This document shows, one piece after another, positions 44,930 through 54,133 of a DNA stretch of 64,000 nucleotides. The stretch is taken from NCBI RefSeq assembly GCF_018968705.1, contig NZ_CP076668.1, forward strand, positions 5,764,501 to 5,828,500, given 5' to 3'. The position numbers were made by a program, and so were the translations under genes. The stretch comes from Pseudomonas lijiangensis. Lineage in GTDB: Bacteria > Pseudomonadota > Gammaproteobacteria > Pseudomonadales > Pseudomonadaceae. Under the pieces are notes generated by a model that was given only the letters and a program-made list of their open reading frames with translations, had not been told where the DNA came from and made no database searches. Every line of letters starts with the position of its first letter. Position 1 is the stretch's first letter.

Positions 44930-46540
44930 ATGAGCATTATTTCCATTGGTGTCAGCGGTCTGACTGCCGCACAGATCGCCCTCAGTACCAGCAGCAACAA
45001 CACGACCAACGCTTACACCGATGGCTATACCCTTCAGGTTGCGACTTTCTCCGAATCCAGTTCGGGAAGCGGTGTGGAAGTCAGCAGTGTCGATCGGCAG
45101 TACAACCAGTTCGTCACGACCCAGCTCAATAACTCGATCAGCGCCGAAAGCGCCCTTTCGACCTATCAGACCGAAATCGATCAGATCGACAGCCTGCTGG
45201 CCGATGGCGATGCCAGCCTCGATACGCTGATGCAGAGCTTCTTTTCGTCGATCCAGAGCCTGACTTCGGACGCCAGCGACACCTCGGCGCGAGAAGAAGT
45301 GATTGGCTCCGCCGAAACCCTGGCCTCTCAATTCAATCAGTTGGGCAGCTATCTGGATGAAATGGCGGACGATGTGAACAACCAGATCGACGATCAGGTC
45401 ACCCAGATCAACGACATCACCGAGCAGATTGCCGACCTCAACAAGAAAATCAGCCTGTCCAGCGCGCTCGGCACCACTTCCAATGACCTGCTCGATCAGC
45501 GGGACCTGCTCGTCAGCCAGCTCAGCGAACTGGTGGATGTCGATGTGAAAACCCAGGACAACGGCAGTTACAGCATTTCCCTGAGCAACGGCCTGGCACT
45601 GGTTTCCGGCAATCAGAGCTTTGATCTGACCACAACCGTCTCTGCCAGCGACTCGACCCAGACAGTGATCGGTTACGTCGATGCCGCAGGCAACACCACC
45701 ACACTGGATGATTCGACCATCAGCGGTGGCTCGCTGGGCGGGTTGCTGGAGTTTCGCGACACCACGCTGACCGAGACACAAAACCAGCTAGGCCTGCTGG
45801 CGGTCTCGCTGACCCAAGCCTTCAACACCCTGCAGGAGTCGGGTATCGACCTCAATGGCGATACAGGCACTGCCTTTTTCTCTGTCGACGACCCGAGCGC
45901 CTATGGCAGCACCGACAACACCGGCGACGCAACCCTGAGCGTGACCTTCAGCGACGACGTGAGCGAGTTGAGCGCCACCGACTACACCGTCAGCTATTCC
46001 GACACCGATGGCTATACCGTGACGCGCAACGACAGTGGTGCCAGTGTCGACTCCACTTACGACAGTGATACCGGCACCCTGACCTTTGCCGGCATGAGCG
46101 CAACCATCAGCGGCACGGCCGCCGATGGCGACAGTTTCCTGGTGTTGCCGACCCGCAACGCCGCCAGCAGCTTCAGCACCCTGATTACCGACGGCAGCCT
46201 GATCGCGGCAGGGACTTCGACTGGCAGCAGCGATAACACCAACGCGCTGGCCATGCTCGACCTGCAGACCAGTGACATCGTGGGCGGCACCTCGACCCTT
46301 AGCCAGACCTACTCGGCCCTGGTCAGCGACGTAGGCAGTACCGCCACCAAGATCGCCGGGCAACTGGAAACCCAGACCAGCCTGACCGAACAGCTGACCA
46401 CGCTTCAACAATCGGAATCCGGGGTCAACGTGGATGAAGAGGCTGCCAACCTCATCCTCTATCAACAGTATTACCAGGCTTGCGCAAAGGTCGTCGAAGT
46501 GGGCACCACCATTCTCGACACCGTTCTCGACATCGACTGA
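44930..46540 (+). CDS. flgK: Hook-filament junction protein FlgK (HAP1)
   Basis: 536 residues. N-terminal helix MSIISIGVSGLTAAQIALST with SSNNTTNAYTDGYT, a long helical region, and a variable Ser/Thr/Asp-rich middle. The C-terminal motif is VNVDEEAANLILYQQYYQACAKVVEVGTTIL. It joins hook and filament. The unusual TNAYTDGYT replaces the more common NVNTPGYSRQ, a small departure from enterobacterial FlgK. AGGAG precedes the ATG closely. Confidence 0.93.
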   Translation: MSIISIGVSGLTAAQIALSTSSNNTTNAYTDGYTLQVATFSESSSGSGVEVSSVDRQYNQFVTTQLNNSISAESALSTYQTEIDQIDSLLADGDASLDTLMQSFFSSIQSLTSDASDTSAREEVIGSAETLASQFNQLGSYLDEMADDVNNQIDDQVTQINDITEQIADLNKKISLSSALGTTSNDLLDQRDLLVSQLSELVDVDVKTQDNGSYSISLSNGLALVSGNQSFDLTTTVSASDSTQTVIGYVDAAGNTTTLDDSTISGGSLGGLLEFRDTTLTETQNQLGLLAVSLTQAFNTLQESGIDLNGDTGTAFFSVDDPSAYGSTDNTGDATLSVTFSDDVSELSATDYTVSYSDTDGYTVTRNDSGASVDSTYDSDTGTLTFAGMSATISGTAADGDSFLVLPTRNAASSFSTLITDGSLIAAGTSTGSSDNTNALAMLDLQTSDIVGGTSTLSQTYSALVSDVGSTATKIAGQLETQTSLTEQLTTLQQSESGVNVDEEAANLILYQQYYQACAKVVEVGTTILDTVLDID

Positions 46541-46566
46541 TAACCGCCTGAAAGGAGAGTCACGCC

Positions 46567-47763
46567 ATGCGCCTCAGCAGTGCGACGATTTACAACCAGA
46601 GCCTGAGCTCCATGCTCGCGCAGGAAAGCGCCTATCAGGACGCCGCCCAGGAAGTGTCCAGCGGCACCAAAGTGGTCACCCCTTCGGACGATTCGCTGGC
46701 TGCCGCCCAAGCCGTCAACGTGCGCCAGGCCATTGCTGCCAACGAGCAATACGCGGATTCGCGCAGCGCCATCACGACATCCCTCTCCCAGGAGGAAAGC
46801 ACGCTCGACAGCATCAACGATGCCATCAGCAGCGCCATGGCCCTGGTCGTCCAGGCCAACAACGGAACCTTGAGCGACGCCGACCGCGAGTCTATCGCCA
46901 CCTCGCTGCAGGGCGTCTACGACACCCTCGTCACACTGGCGAACTCCACAGACAGCAATGGCAACTACCTGTTCTCCGGTTATCAGAGCCAAAGCCCGGC
47001 ATTTGCAGTGGATGCCGATGGCAACATGACTTATCAGGGCGACGACAACGTCGTCACGCAACAGGTCAGTTCCACGCAGACCATGGCCAGCAGCGATAAC
47101 GGGGCGACCATCTTTCTGTCGGTCAGCAGCTCGGCGGGCTACATTGCCGAAGCGGGCGACAATACCGGCACCGTGACTTTCGATGGGCCTGACATTACAG
47201 ACTCTACAGATGCCAATTACGGCACGGGTTTCACCCTGACGTTCAGCACAGCAGAAGATGGCACGGCCCAGTACAGCATCGATGGTGCTGACCCGGTCGC
47301 CTACACCGACGGCGAAACACTTGAGATCAACGGTTTGTCCCTGACTCTGGAGGGCACGCCAGCAGATGGCGATACGATTACCGTCAGCGCAGCAACAGAT
47401 GCCGACCCGGACCTGTTCGCCACCCTGAAAAACCTGATCACGGCCCTGCAGACGCCCGTGGAAACCGAAGCCGACCAGGCGGCCCTGAGCAACACGCTTT
47501 CCACCTCCAGCCGTCAATTGAGCAACGCACAGGACAACGTGCTGACGGTGCAGACCTCGGTGGGTTCGCGCCTCAACCAGATAGAAGTGCTGGATACCAT
47601 CGGTGACGATCTGGCGCTGAGTTATGCCGAGCGCCTGTCCGGTCTGGTTGATGCCGACTACACCGAGTCGGTGACCGAATACACCTCGCTGCAGGTTGCC
47701 CTGCAAGCCGCTCAGCAGACCTTCGTCAGCATTCAGAAGATGTCATTGTTCGAATACATCTGA
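46567..47763 (+). CDS. flgL: Hook-filament junction protein FlgL (HAP3)
   Basis: 398 residues. Flagellin-like N-terminus MRLSSATIYNQSLSSMLAQES with SGTKVVTPSDDSLAAAQAV and ITTSLSQEESTLDSINDAI, and C-terminus ESVTEYTSLQVALQAAQQTFVSIQKMSLFEYI. It is shorter than flagellin in its middle domain. It forms the second junction ring between FlgK and filament. It shares the flgK promoter; AAGGAG lies before its ATG. A hairpin element follows. Confidence 0.93.
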   Translation: MRLSSATIYNQSLSSMLAQESAYQDAAQEVSSGTKVVTPSDDSLAAAQAVNVRQAIAANEQYADSRSAITTSLSQEESTLDSINDAISSAMALVVQANNGTLSDADRESIATSLQGVYDTLVTLANSTDSNGNYLFSGYQSQSPAFAVDADGNMTYQGDDNVVTQQVSSTQTMASSDNGATIFLSVSSSAGYIAEAGDNTGTVTFDGPDITDSTDANYGTGFTLTFSTAEDGTAQYSIDGADPVAYTDGETLEINGLSLTLEGTPADGDTITVSAATDADPDLFATLKNLITALQTPVETEADQAALSNTLSTSSRQLSNAQDNVLTVQTSVGSRLNQIEVLDTIGDDLALSYAERLSGLVDADYTESVTEYTSLQVALQAAQQTFVSIQKMSLFEYI

Positions 47764-47769
47764 GGCCCC

Positions 47770-47859
47770 GTGGGACCGGATTTATCCGGGAAAGCGTCAT
47801 TTCTGGCGACAAAAACGCTGTGAATGTACCGACCTCTTCCCGGATGAATCCGGTCCCAC
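47770..47859. repeat. Palindromic element, family D, between flgL and fliR
   Basis: Arms GTGGGACCGGATTTATCCGG (from 47770) and CCGGATGAATCCGGTCCCAC (to 47859), one mismatch, with a 44-base loop. It lies between two convergent transcription units and could end both. Confidence 0.75.
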
Positions 47860-47890
47860 AAAGTGAAGTGCCCTGCAAAAGCGCGGAAAA

Positions 47891-48679
47891 CTACGGCAAC
47901 GCCATATTGATGATCAGGTACTGCATGAATTGCAGCGTGCTGGTCAGCAATCGACTGAGAAACTGCCCCAGATCCCCCATGACCACCATCAGCAGTATCA
48001 GCCCGACGAGCAGGGTCGCCGGGAAGCCGACCGAAAATACGGTCAACTGCGGCGAAACACGGTTGAGGATGCCCATGGCCAGGTTGATGATCAGCAGCGT
48101 GGCCACCATGGGGAGCGCCAGCAGAAGGCCAGTCAGGAAGATTGTGCTGCCGTAGCGGGCAATCAGGTTCCACGCATTGGGATCGAAACGCACAGTGCCG
48201 ATGGGCAAGGTCTTGAAGGTCAGGGCCAGCAGCTCAAGCACCATCAGGTGACCGTCCAGCGCCAGGAACATCAGGATGGTGATCATGCTCAGAAAGCGCG
48301 ACAGCACCATGCTGTTGGTATTGGTATCGGCCGAAAAGAACGTGGCGAAGGCCAGTCCCATCTGCATGCCGCAAATCTCGCCAGCCATCTCCACAACCGC
48401 CAGGGTAATGCGCATGACCATGCCCAGCGACATGCCGATCAGCATCTGCTCGACAATCACCCCAAGTCCTGCCCATGAAAAGAGGGGAATGTCCGGTGTG
48501 GGGGCAAGGTTAGGCGCCAGCAGAAAACTCAGAAGCATCGCCAGGCCGACTTTCACCTGACTCGACACGTTCTTGTGGCCCAGGATCGGGTCGCTCATCA
48601 GAAACGCCAATACCCGGCAGAACGGCCAGAAGAAACTGGTCACCCAAAGTTGCAACTGGGCCGAGCTGACTTCGATCAC
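47891..48679 (-). CDS. fliR: Flagellar export gate protein FliR
   Basis: 262 residues, six hydrophobic segments. Recognisable by the N-terminal FWPFCRVLAFLMSDPILG and GLVILLVVMG-like C-terminal helices (LLVGLILLMVVMGDLGQFL). FliR with FliP and FliQ forms the export gate at the base of the flagellum. Last gene of the fliL-R operon. FlhB, which closes this gate, is not in the window. Confidence 0.93.
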   Translation of the reverse strand: MIEVSSAQLQLWVTSFFWPFCRVLAFLMSDPILGHKNVSSQVKVGLAMLLSFLLAPNLAPTPDIPLFSWAGLGVIVEQMLIGMSLGMVMRITLAVVEMAGEICGMQMGLAFATFFSADTNTNSMVLSRFLSMITILMFLALDGHLMVLELLALTFKTLPIGTVRFDPNAWNLIARYGSTIFLTGLLLALPMVATLLIINLAMGILNRVSPQLTVFSVGFPATLLVGLILLMVVMGDLGQFLSRLLTSTLQFMQYLIINMALP

Positions 48680-48684
48680 TGACG

Positions 48685-48954
48685 TCAGCCGATCAGTGTC
48701 GGCAAGCTGCTGAACAACGTTCGGGTGTAATCAACCAGCATTTCCATGATCAGCGGGCCGACAAGGACCAGCACGACGCATACGCCTACGATCTTGGGGA
48801 TGAACGACAGCGTGGACTCGTTGATCTGGGTCGCAGCCTGAAACAGACTCACCAGCAGGCCGATGAACAGCGTCGCAAGCAACACCGGCCCCGCGACCAC
48901 CAGGCTCATGCGCATGCCTTTGTAAGCCAGATCCATGACCATTTCCGGCGTCAT
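48685..48954 (-). CDS. fliQ: Flagellar export gate protein FliQ
   Basis: 89 residues, the standard size. Starts MTPEMVMDLAYKGMRMSLVV, two transmembrane helices (about 14-38 and 50-73), with QAATQINESTLSFIPK between them, the most conserved part of FliQ. The start at 48954 is 16 bases after the end of fliP; the larger frame upstream lies over fliP. Confidence 0.93.
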   Translation of the reverse strand: MTPEMVMDLAYKGMRMSLVVAGPVLLATLFIGLLVSLFQAATQINESTLSFIPKIVGVCVVLVLVGPLIMEMLVDYTRTLFSSLPTLIG

Positions 48955-48970
48955 TGTTTGTGTCCTCGCG

Positions 48971-49732
48971 TCAGGTGTAGAAACTTTGCGCCAGCGATCC
49001 CAGCAACAGTTGCCAGCCATCGACCAGCACAAAGAGCATCAGCTTGAAAGGCAGGGAAATAGTGGAAGGCGGCACCATCATCATGCCCAGCGCCATCAGC
49101 ACGCTCGCCACGGCCAGGTCGATGATCAGAAAGGGAATGAAGATCGTGAAACCGGCCTGAAAAGCCGTCTTCAATTCACTGGTGACAAAGGCCGGCAGCA
49201 ACACCCGCATGGGCACATCCTCCGGCCCCTGCAAGTCTTCGATCTGGGCCAGGCGCGCAAACAGGGCCAGATCGCTCTGGCGCGTCTGGGTCAGCATGAA
49301 CTTGCGAAACGGCTGGCTGGCCTGATCAAGAAACTGCTCGACCGATATCTCGTCTTTGGAAAACGGCACCCAGGCCTTTTGATAAGCCTGATCGAGGGTC
49401 GGCGACATGACGAAAAAGGTCAGGAACAGAGCCATCCCCAGCAGCACCTGGTTCGGCGGTGCGGAGGTCGTGCCGATAGCAGTGCGCAACAGGCCCAGAA
49501 CGATGATGATCCGCGTGAAGCCGGTCATCATCAGCAACGCCGCTGGCAGGAATGCCATGGCACTGAGCAGCATCAGGGTTTGCAGGCTCAGCGACCATTG
49601 CTGACCGCCCGCCTGCCCGGTAAAAGCGGCCAGCCCCTGAACGGTCGGCTCTGCCTGGGCATTGGCCATGAACGCAAGGCCAGGCACACTCGCCAGAGCG
49701 GCCAGTTTCAATCCACGCTGAAACGGCTTCAT
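48971..49732 (-). CDS. fliP: Flagellar export gate protein FliP
   Basis: 253 residues. N-terminal cleavable signal ([27 protein letters not shown]) followed by four hydrophobic segments and the hallmark [36 protein letters not shown]. The conserved [25 protein letters not shown] is near residue 200. FliP is the core of the export gate. Starts inside the fliO stop region. Confidence 0.94.
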   Translation of the reverse strand: MKPFQRGLKLAALASVPGLAFMANAQAEPTVQGLAAFTGQAGGQQWSLSLQTLMLLSAMAFLPAALLMMTGFTRIIIVLGLLRTAIGTTSAPPNQVLLGMALFLTFFVMSPTLDQAYQKAWVPFSKDEISVEQFLDQASQPFRKFMLTQTRQSDLALFARLAQIEDLQGPEDVPMRVLLPAFVTSELKTAFQAGFTIFIPFLIIDLAVASVLMALGMMMVPPSTISLPFKLMLFVLVDGWQLLLGSLAQSFYT

Positions 49733-50151
49733 GAGTTGCCTCCCGGCCTTTCGGGATGACGCTGCAGGTTGCGTTTCAAGGCGCTGGCCAGCCGATCGGC
49801 AAAACTGTTGCCCATCACAACCGCATCACTTTCAGATGCCGCTGGTGGTGCTTCCATCTGCGAGAGCGCACTGACCTGTTGGGCCGTCACACCCAGCACC
49901 AGCCACTTGCCCTGCACTTCGACGATCACTACTTTTTCACGCTGACCGACATTGGTACTGCCGACGACGCGCACGACTTGCCCCGATACCAGCGAGCGCG
50001 AACCGATACGCCGCAGAACCCAGCCGCAGACAAAGACACAGGCGACCACCAGCCCCAGCGCCAGTGCTGTCTTGCCCAGCAAAGCCAGGCTCATCAGGCT
50101 CTCTGAAGGTGCGCCGAGGGCAACGGGTGGCGTCTGGCTGACAACACTCAT
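49729..50151 (-). CDS. fliO: Flagellar biosynthesis protein FliO
   Basis: 140 residues, one transmembrane helix (about 26-46, [23 protein letters not shown]), then a cytoplasmic part with [42 protein letters not shown], typical of FliO. It helps assemble the FliP ring. Overlaps both neighbours by four bases. The C-terminus past residue 100 is low-complexity and not conserved. Confidence 0.9.
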   Translation of the reverse strand: MSVVSQTPPVALGAPSESLMSLALLGKTALALGLVVACVFVCGWVLRRIGSRSLVSGQVVRVVGSTNVGQREKVVIVEVQGKWLVLGVTAQQVSALSQMEAPPAASESDAVVMGNSFADRLASALKRNLQRHPERPGGNS

Positions 50152-50624
50152 CGGTTGAGCTTTTGGACGCGTTCGGAAGGCGTGATGATTTCCGTGATGC
50201 GGATGCCGTACTTGTCATCCACCACTACAACCTCGCCCTGAGCGATCAGGTAGCTGTTGATCAGAATGTCCATGGGCTCACCCGCCAGGCCATCCAGTGC
50301 CAGCACTGACCCTTGGGCCAGTTCCAGCAACTGCTTGATAGTGATCCGTGTGCGGCCCAGCTCTACGCTGAGCTTGACCGGAATATCCATGATCATTTCC
50401 AACTCGCGCGGTGCAGCCATGGGCTGTGGGGTCACCAGCGGCTTGAAGACTTCAGTGCCGACATTGGCTGGCGTGATGCTTTCGGTCGCCGCCGCCTCGG
50501 CTTCGCTCTGTTCGGCAAGGGCCATGGCCCATGGATCATCGCTCTCAGGCTCGACGCCCTGCTCGGCCATGGCCTTGGCCCAGTCGTCGGCCTCTTGCGG
50601 CTCGATGTTGTTTGAGTCAGTCAT
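50148..50624 (-). CDS. fliN: Flagellar motor switch protein FliN
   Basis: 158 residues. An acidic, variable N-terminus (residues 1-80, with repeated DDWAKAMAEQ / DDPWAMALAEQ) precedes the C-terminal SpoA domain: DIPVKLSVELGRTRITIKQLLELAQGSVLALD and YLIAQGEVVVVDDKYGIRITEIITP. FliN makes the bottom of the C-ring with FliM and takes part in switching. The start at 50624 overlaps the end of fliM by eight bases. Confidence 0.93.
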   Translation of the reverse strand: MTDSNNIEPQEADDWAKAMAEQGVEPESDDPWAMALAEQSEAEAAATESITPANVGTEVFKPLVTPQPMAAPRELEMIMDIPVKLSVELGRTRITIKQLLELAQGSVLALDGLAGEPMDILINSYLIAQGEVVVVDDKYGIRITEIITPSERVQKLNR

Positions 50625-51669
50625 GCTCGGATTCCTTGGCAGTGGGCACATGCCCCTTGACGAAACGGCTGGTAGAAGAAGAGGAAGCAGGGCTTAGCGA
50701 GTGATCGAACAATTCCTTCACGAGCAACGCACGCATGCCGTTCTGGCTGCCATATTCACAAGTCATCACAGGTACTCCATCGACGCGCGCATTGACGATA
50801 TCGGGGAGTTCGATGGGCAGAACGTCACCGACCTTGAGCGCCATGACCTGCCCGACACGGGCATCCATCTCGACGAAGTCCGCGATCAGATCCACCTCTG
50901 AATGGGTAATCTCGCCCGCCATGCGCTTGTTCCAGTGCTTCTCCTCTTCGGGGTTCACATCGGTCAGCGGGCCGTTGAGCAACTGCCGCATCGGCTCGAT
51001 CATCAGGTAGGGAATGACGATGTTGAAATCGCTGGCCAGGGTGCCGACTTCCAGGTGGAAGGTCGCATTCACGACGATTTCATTGGGCGAACTGGTGATA
51101 TTGGCGAACTTGGCCTGCATCTCCGACCGCAGGTATTCGATTTCCAGCGGGTAGACCGACTTCCACGCATCCTGATAGGCATCCACCGAAAGCCCCAGCA
51201 GACGCTTGATGATCCGCTGTTCGGTATGGGTGAACTCGCGGCCTTCGGATTTGGTCAGGAAACGACCATCGCCGCCGAACAGGTTATCCACCACCATGAA
51301 CACGACGCTGGGAGGAAACACCACCAGAGCCGTGCCGCGCAGCGGTTTCATCGCCAGCAGGTTGATGTTGGTCGGCATCGGCATGTGCCGGGAGAAGTCG
51401 CTGTAACTCTGATAGCGCACACTCTCGACCGTGATATCGATGCTGCGCCGGATCAGGTTGAACAGACTCATGCGGAAGTAACGCGCAAACCGCTCGTTGA
51501 TGATATCCAGCGCGTGCAGACGCTCCTGAATCACCCGATGCTGAGTCGCGGGGTCATAAGGACGAATGCGGGCGTCCTTGAACTTGTCGGCACCACCCGC
51601 CGGAGCATCGCTGCCCCCACGGAGCAGCATGTCGATTTCGTCTTGCGAGAGTAAATCGTCTATGGCCAT
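50617..51669 (-). CDS. fliM: Flagellar motor switch protein FliM
   Basis: 350 residues. The N-terminal CheY-binding segment (DDLLSQDEIDMLLRGG) is intact. The middle domain has LHALDIINERFARYFRMSLFNLIRR and the GGDG-containing NLFGGDGRFLTKSEGREFTHTEQRI. A C-terminal SpoA-like domain follows. An intact CheY-binding motif suggests that this motor is steered by chemotaxis, which fits the chemoreceptor gene at the edge of the cluster. Confidence 0.94.
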   Translation of the reverse strand: MAIDDLLSQDEIDMLLRGGSDAPAGGADKFKDARIRPYDPATQHRVIQERLHALDIINERFARYFRMSLFNLIRRSIDITVESVRYQSYSDFSRHMPMPTNINLLAMKPLRGTALVVFPPSVVFMVVDNLFGGDGRFLTKSEGREFTHTEQRIIKRLLGLSVDAYQDAWKSVYPLEIEYLRSEMQAKFANITSSPNEIVVNATFHLEVGTLASDFNIVIPYLMIEPMRQLLNGPLTDVNPEEEKHWNKRMAGEITHSEVDLIADFVEMDARVGQVMALKVGDVLPIELPDIVNARVDGVPVMTCEYGSQNGMRALLVKELFDHSLSPASSSSTSRFVKGHVPTAKESEHD

Positions 51670-51672
51670 GGG

Positions 51673-52146
51673 TTACTGCACGATAAAGTCGGTGTACAGG
51701 ACATTGAGCACCGAGAGTTCAGGCTGCTTTGGCGCCAGAGGCTGTTTGAATGTGGCAAGGATGTTTGCGGCGAGCGTTTCCTTGCCCTTGGCACTGACCA
51801 ACTGAGTGGTGTCCTGCCCGCCCAGCAATGTCAGAAGGCGACTGCGCAGTTGCGGCATGTACTGCAGGAGAAACTTCTGCGTCGTGTCGTTGCCGACTTC
51901 CAGCGCGAACCCCACATACAACATGCTCTGCTCATTGCGTTCGTTCTGAATGTTCACCGTCATCGGCACGATGGTGACCAGTATCGGAGCATGGGCTGGC
52001 TCCTCTGCGCTTTTAACGGTTGCCGGCTCATCGGCATGAGCCTTGTCCTTGCTCATGAAGAAATACATGCCGCCAGCACTGACTCCAGCGGCTGACAGCA
52101 CCAGCAAAATAATCAGGAGCCATGGGGTTTTGCGGGTGGTGGCCAT
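51673..52146 (-). CDS. fliL: Flagellar basal body protein FliL
   Basis: 157 residues. One transmembrane helix (about 9-29, WLLIILLVLSAAGVSAGGMYFF), a linker, and a periplasmic domain (about 55-157) of the FliL fold: VTIVPMTVNIQNERNEQSMLYVGFALEV and the ending LSVLNVLYTDFIVQ. It stabilises stator units around the rotor. First gene of the fliLMNOPQR unit. Confidence 0.92.
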   Translation of the reverse strand: MATTRKTPWLLIILLVLSAAGVSAGGMYFFMSKDKAHADEPATVKSAEEPAHAPILVTIVPMTVNIQNERNEQSMLYVGFALEVGNDTTQKFLLQYMPQLRSRLLTLLGGQDTTQLVSAKGKETLAANILATFKQPLAPKQPELSVLNVLYTDFIVQ

Positions 52147-52268
52147 TTGCGAGAACCATGCAAGGAAAGAGAACTATCGGCAGGGTTCAAGTATGAACAC
52201 CGTCCCGGCCTCGCCATGAGTCAATAAGACCCGAGTAACGGCGGTATCTTCCTGTTTTGATTTGCTAT

Positions 52269-53636
52269 TCAGACGTACAGATCCACACCCAGAGCGCCCG
52301 TAACCATCTTCTGAAGCGGCACCTCCTCGACTTCCAGTGCAGAATCGGTGCTGTCTGCAAGGGCGCTGTCGGTGCTGGTGCCCTGGGAATCGCGTCGCTC
52401 CTGCTGGCCTGACGCCTGACGCGATGACTCATCGCTGACCGAAGCCTGACCCAGCGTGATGCCCTGTGAAGCCAGCGCTTCGCGCAACTGCGGCAATGCC
52501 TGCTCGACAGCCGCCCGAACCGAGGCATGAGCCGACTGGAACTGCGCCTGCGTATTGTTGCTGTCGTTGAGGTCAAGGCTGATGGACAGCGGGCCGAGGT
52601 CGGCAGGGTTCAGGTGCAGATCGACCTGTTTCTCGCCGCGCTTGATCATGTCGATCACTTGCTTGCCAAGACCGTCCTGCCAGTCAGTGGAACCGATAGC
52701 CGCCGATAGTGCCGAGCCATTGCCGGCCACCTTTTCTGTAGTGTTCATCGTTGTGCTGTTCAGGGTCAGCGACGTCAGGCTGAAGCTGCTTGAAGTATCG
52801 CTGTCGGCCTGGGTGTCGGGCTGGCTGTCCATGGATGAGCTGTCACTTTGCGCACCCGGCTCCTGCACCGCGCCTGCCAGGGTTTGCCCAGTCACCGGCT
52901 CTTGAACCTGAATCTCCTGATCGACCCTCTCAGCCAAGGTGTCGGCCGCAGTCATGGCCGATGCCGAAAGGTTCGTACCGGTGTTTGCCGCAAGAGCAGA
53001 ATCATCCGGTAACTGCACCGCATCACTGGCAGCGTTCGGGTTGGCGAGCGTTGCCTGAACCGGTACTGCCGCAACCGCGATCATCGAGGAAACATCAAGC
53101 TGGCCAGCGCTCTGGATCAGGTCCATGCGCTGGCGAATGTCATTGAGCGTACTGTCGCTATCGCTTTGCGTGGCCTTGGGATCTGCGCTCTCGACGGCAT
53201 CATCTGCCGAGGCATACAGATCCAGATCGAACTCTTCGTCCGTGATCGGCGCCCCCTCTTCGATCTGTCCAGTAACTGCCGGCTGGGCAGGCTTCACCAC
53301 AACGGGCGTGGATACGACCGGCGGCAGCTCGACAGGCAGATCTTGCAGCTCGGACTCAGAGACCACTGGCGCAGACAGTACTGGATCAGCCACATCGGCC
53401 TCTGCAGCATCGACAGGGCTTTCAGCCTTGGCAACATTCGTCGAAGTCACTGAAGCTTTCGGCTCAGTTGGCGTGCCGTTCGCTGCCGTTGCAGCCGAAG
53501 CCGTGCTGGCAGCCGCTTCATCAGCCTGACTGAATGCCAGCGAAAAAGATTCGCCAGCCGAGTCCTGAGAGGCGCCTGAAACGCTGGCCTGAGTCGATAC
53601 AGCGGACGATGAAGTAAGCGAAGCGATGATATCCAT
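52269..53636 (-). CDS. fliK: Flagellar hook-length control protein FliK
   Basis: 455 residues, exported ruler protein. The first 300 residues are Ser, Ala, Thr, Asp and Gln rich with no hydrophobic core. The conserved C-terminal Flg_hook domain (about 330-420) contains LGKQVIDMIKRGEKQVDLHLNPADLGPLSISLDL and RAAVEQALPQLREALASQGI. Length fits hooks of the order of 50-60 nm by comparison with other FliK proteins. Last gene of the fliF-K unit. Confidence 0.9.
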   Translation of the reverse strand: MDIIASLTSSSAVSTQASVSGASQDSAGESFSLAFSQADEAAASTASAATAANGTPTEPKASVTSTNVAKAESPVDAAEADVADPVLSAPVVSESELQDLPVELPPVVSTPVVVKPAQPAVTGQIEEGAPITDEEFDLDLYASADDAVESADPKATQSDSDSTLNDIRQRMDLIQSAGQLDVSSMIAVAAVPVQATLANPNAASDAVQLPDDSALAANTGTNLSASAMTAADTLAERVDQEIQVQEPVTGQTLAGAVQEPGAQSDSSSMDSQPDTQADSDTSSSFSLTSLTLNSTTMNTTEKVAGNGSALSAAIGSTDWQDGLGKQVIDMIKRGEKQVDLHLNPADLGPLSISLDLNDSNNTQAQFQSAHASVRAAVEQALPQLREALASQGITLGQASVSDESSRQASGQQERRDSQGTSTDSALADSTDSALEVEEVPLQKMVTGALGVDLYV

Positions 53637-53644
53637 GGTGTCCC

Positions 53645-54115
53645 TTAAAGGCCGCGATCGATGGAAGACGAGAAACTGGCAGAACGCCGACGCAACTGAC
53701 TGGCCATTTCATCCGTCTGCCGTTGCTCGACACGCCCGGCCTGTAAACGCTCCTGCGTGGCCCGACGACTCAGCAGCGCCTCAATGGCGCTGACCTTGCG
53801 CCACTCCGTCATCCAGTTCTCTTGATGCTGGGCAACCTGTTTGCGCTGGCGCTCCAGGCTTTTCTGCGCACGCTCGACGGCGGCTTCCAGCGAGTTGAGA
53901 AAGCCACGGTAGTTGGTGAGCGTCGAAGGGCTCATCCCGTCCTTGTGCAACTCCTGTTGCAGGTTCTGCCGATATTCCTGGTGATACTGGTCCAGGGTGT
54001 GCAACTGATTGACGATCTGCTGCTCGGTGCGGCGGCTCTCGGCCAATGCCCGTGCAGCGGTATCCCGCGCCTTGCTGGTCAGTTCCATAAGCAGTTCGAG
54101 GGATTCGTTAGCCAT
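53645..54115 (-). CDS. fliJ: Flagellar export protein FliJ
   Basis: 156 residues, wholly helical with long coiled coil (QIVNQLHTLDQYHQEYRQNLQQE, VERAQKSLERQRKQVAQHQENW). FliJ is the stalk-like coiled coil that contacts the FliI hexamer and FlhA. It sits after fliI as usual, with an 18-base gap. Confidence 0.9.
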   Translation of the reverse strand: MANESLELLMELTSKARDTAARALAESRRTEQQIVNQLHTLDQYHQEYRQNLQQELHKDGMSPSTLTNYRGFLNSLEAAVERAQKSLERQRKQVAQHQENWMTEWRKVSAIEALLSRRATQERLQAGRVEQRQTDEMASQLRRRSASFSSSIDRGL

Positions 54116-54133
54116 CCGGGGTTACTCGCCAGG

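Noticed and set aside
44930..47763. FlgL or FlgK read as flagellin
   Set aside because: Order, C-termini and length fit the two hook-filament junction proteins; no separate flagellin frame is present.
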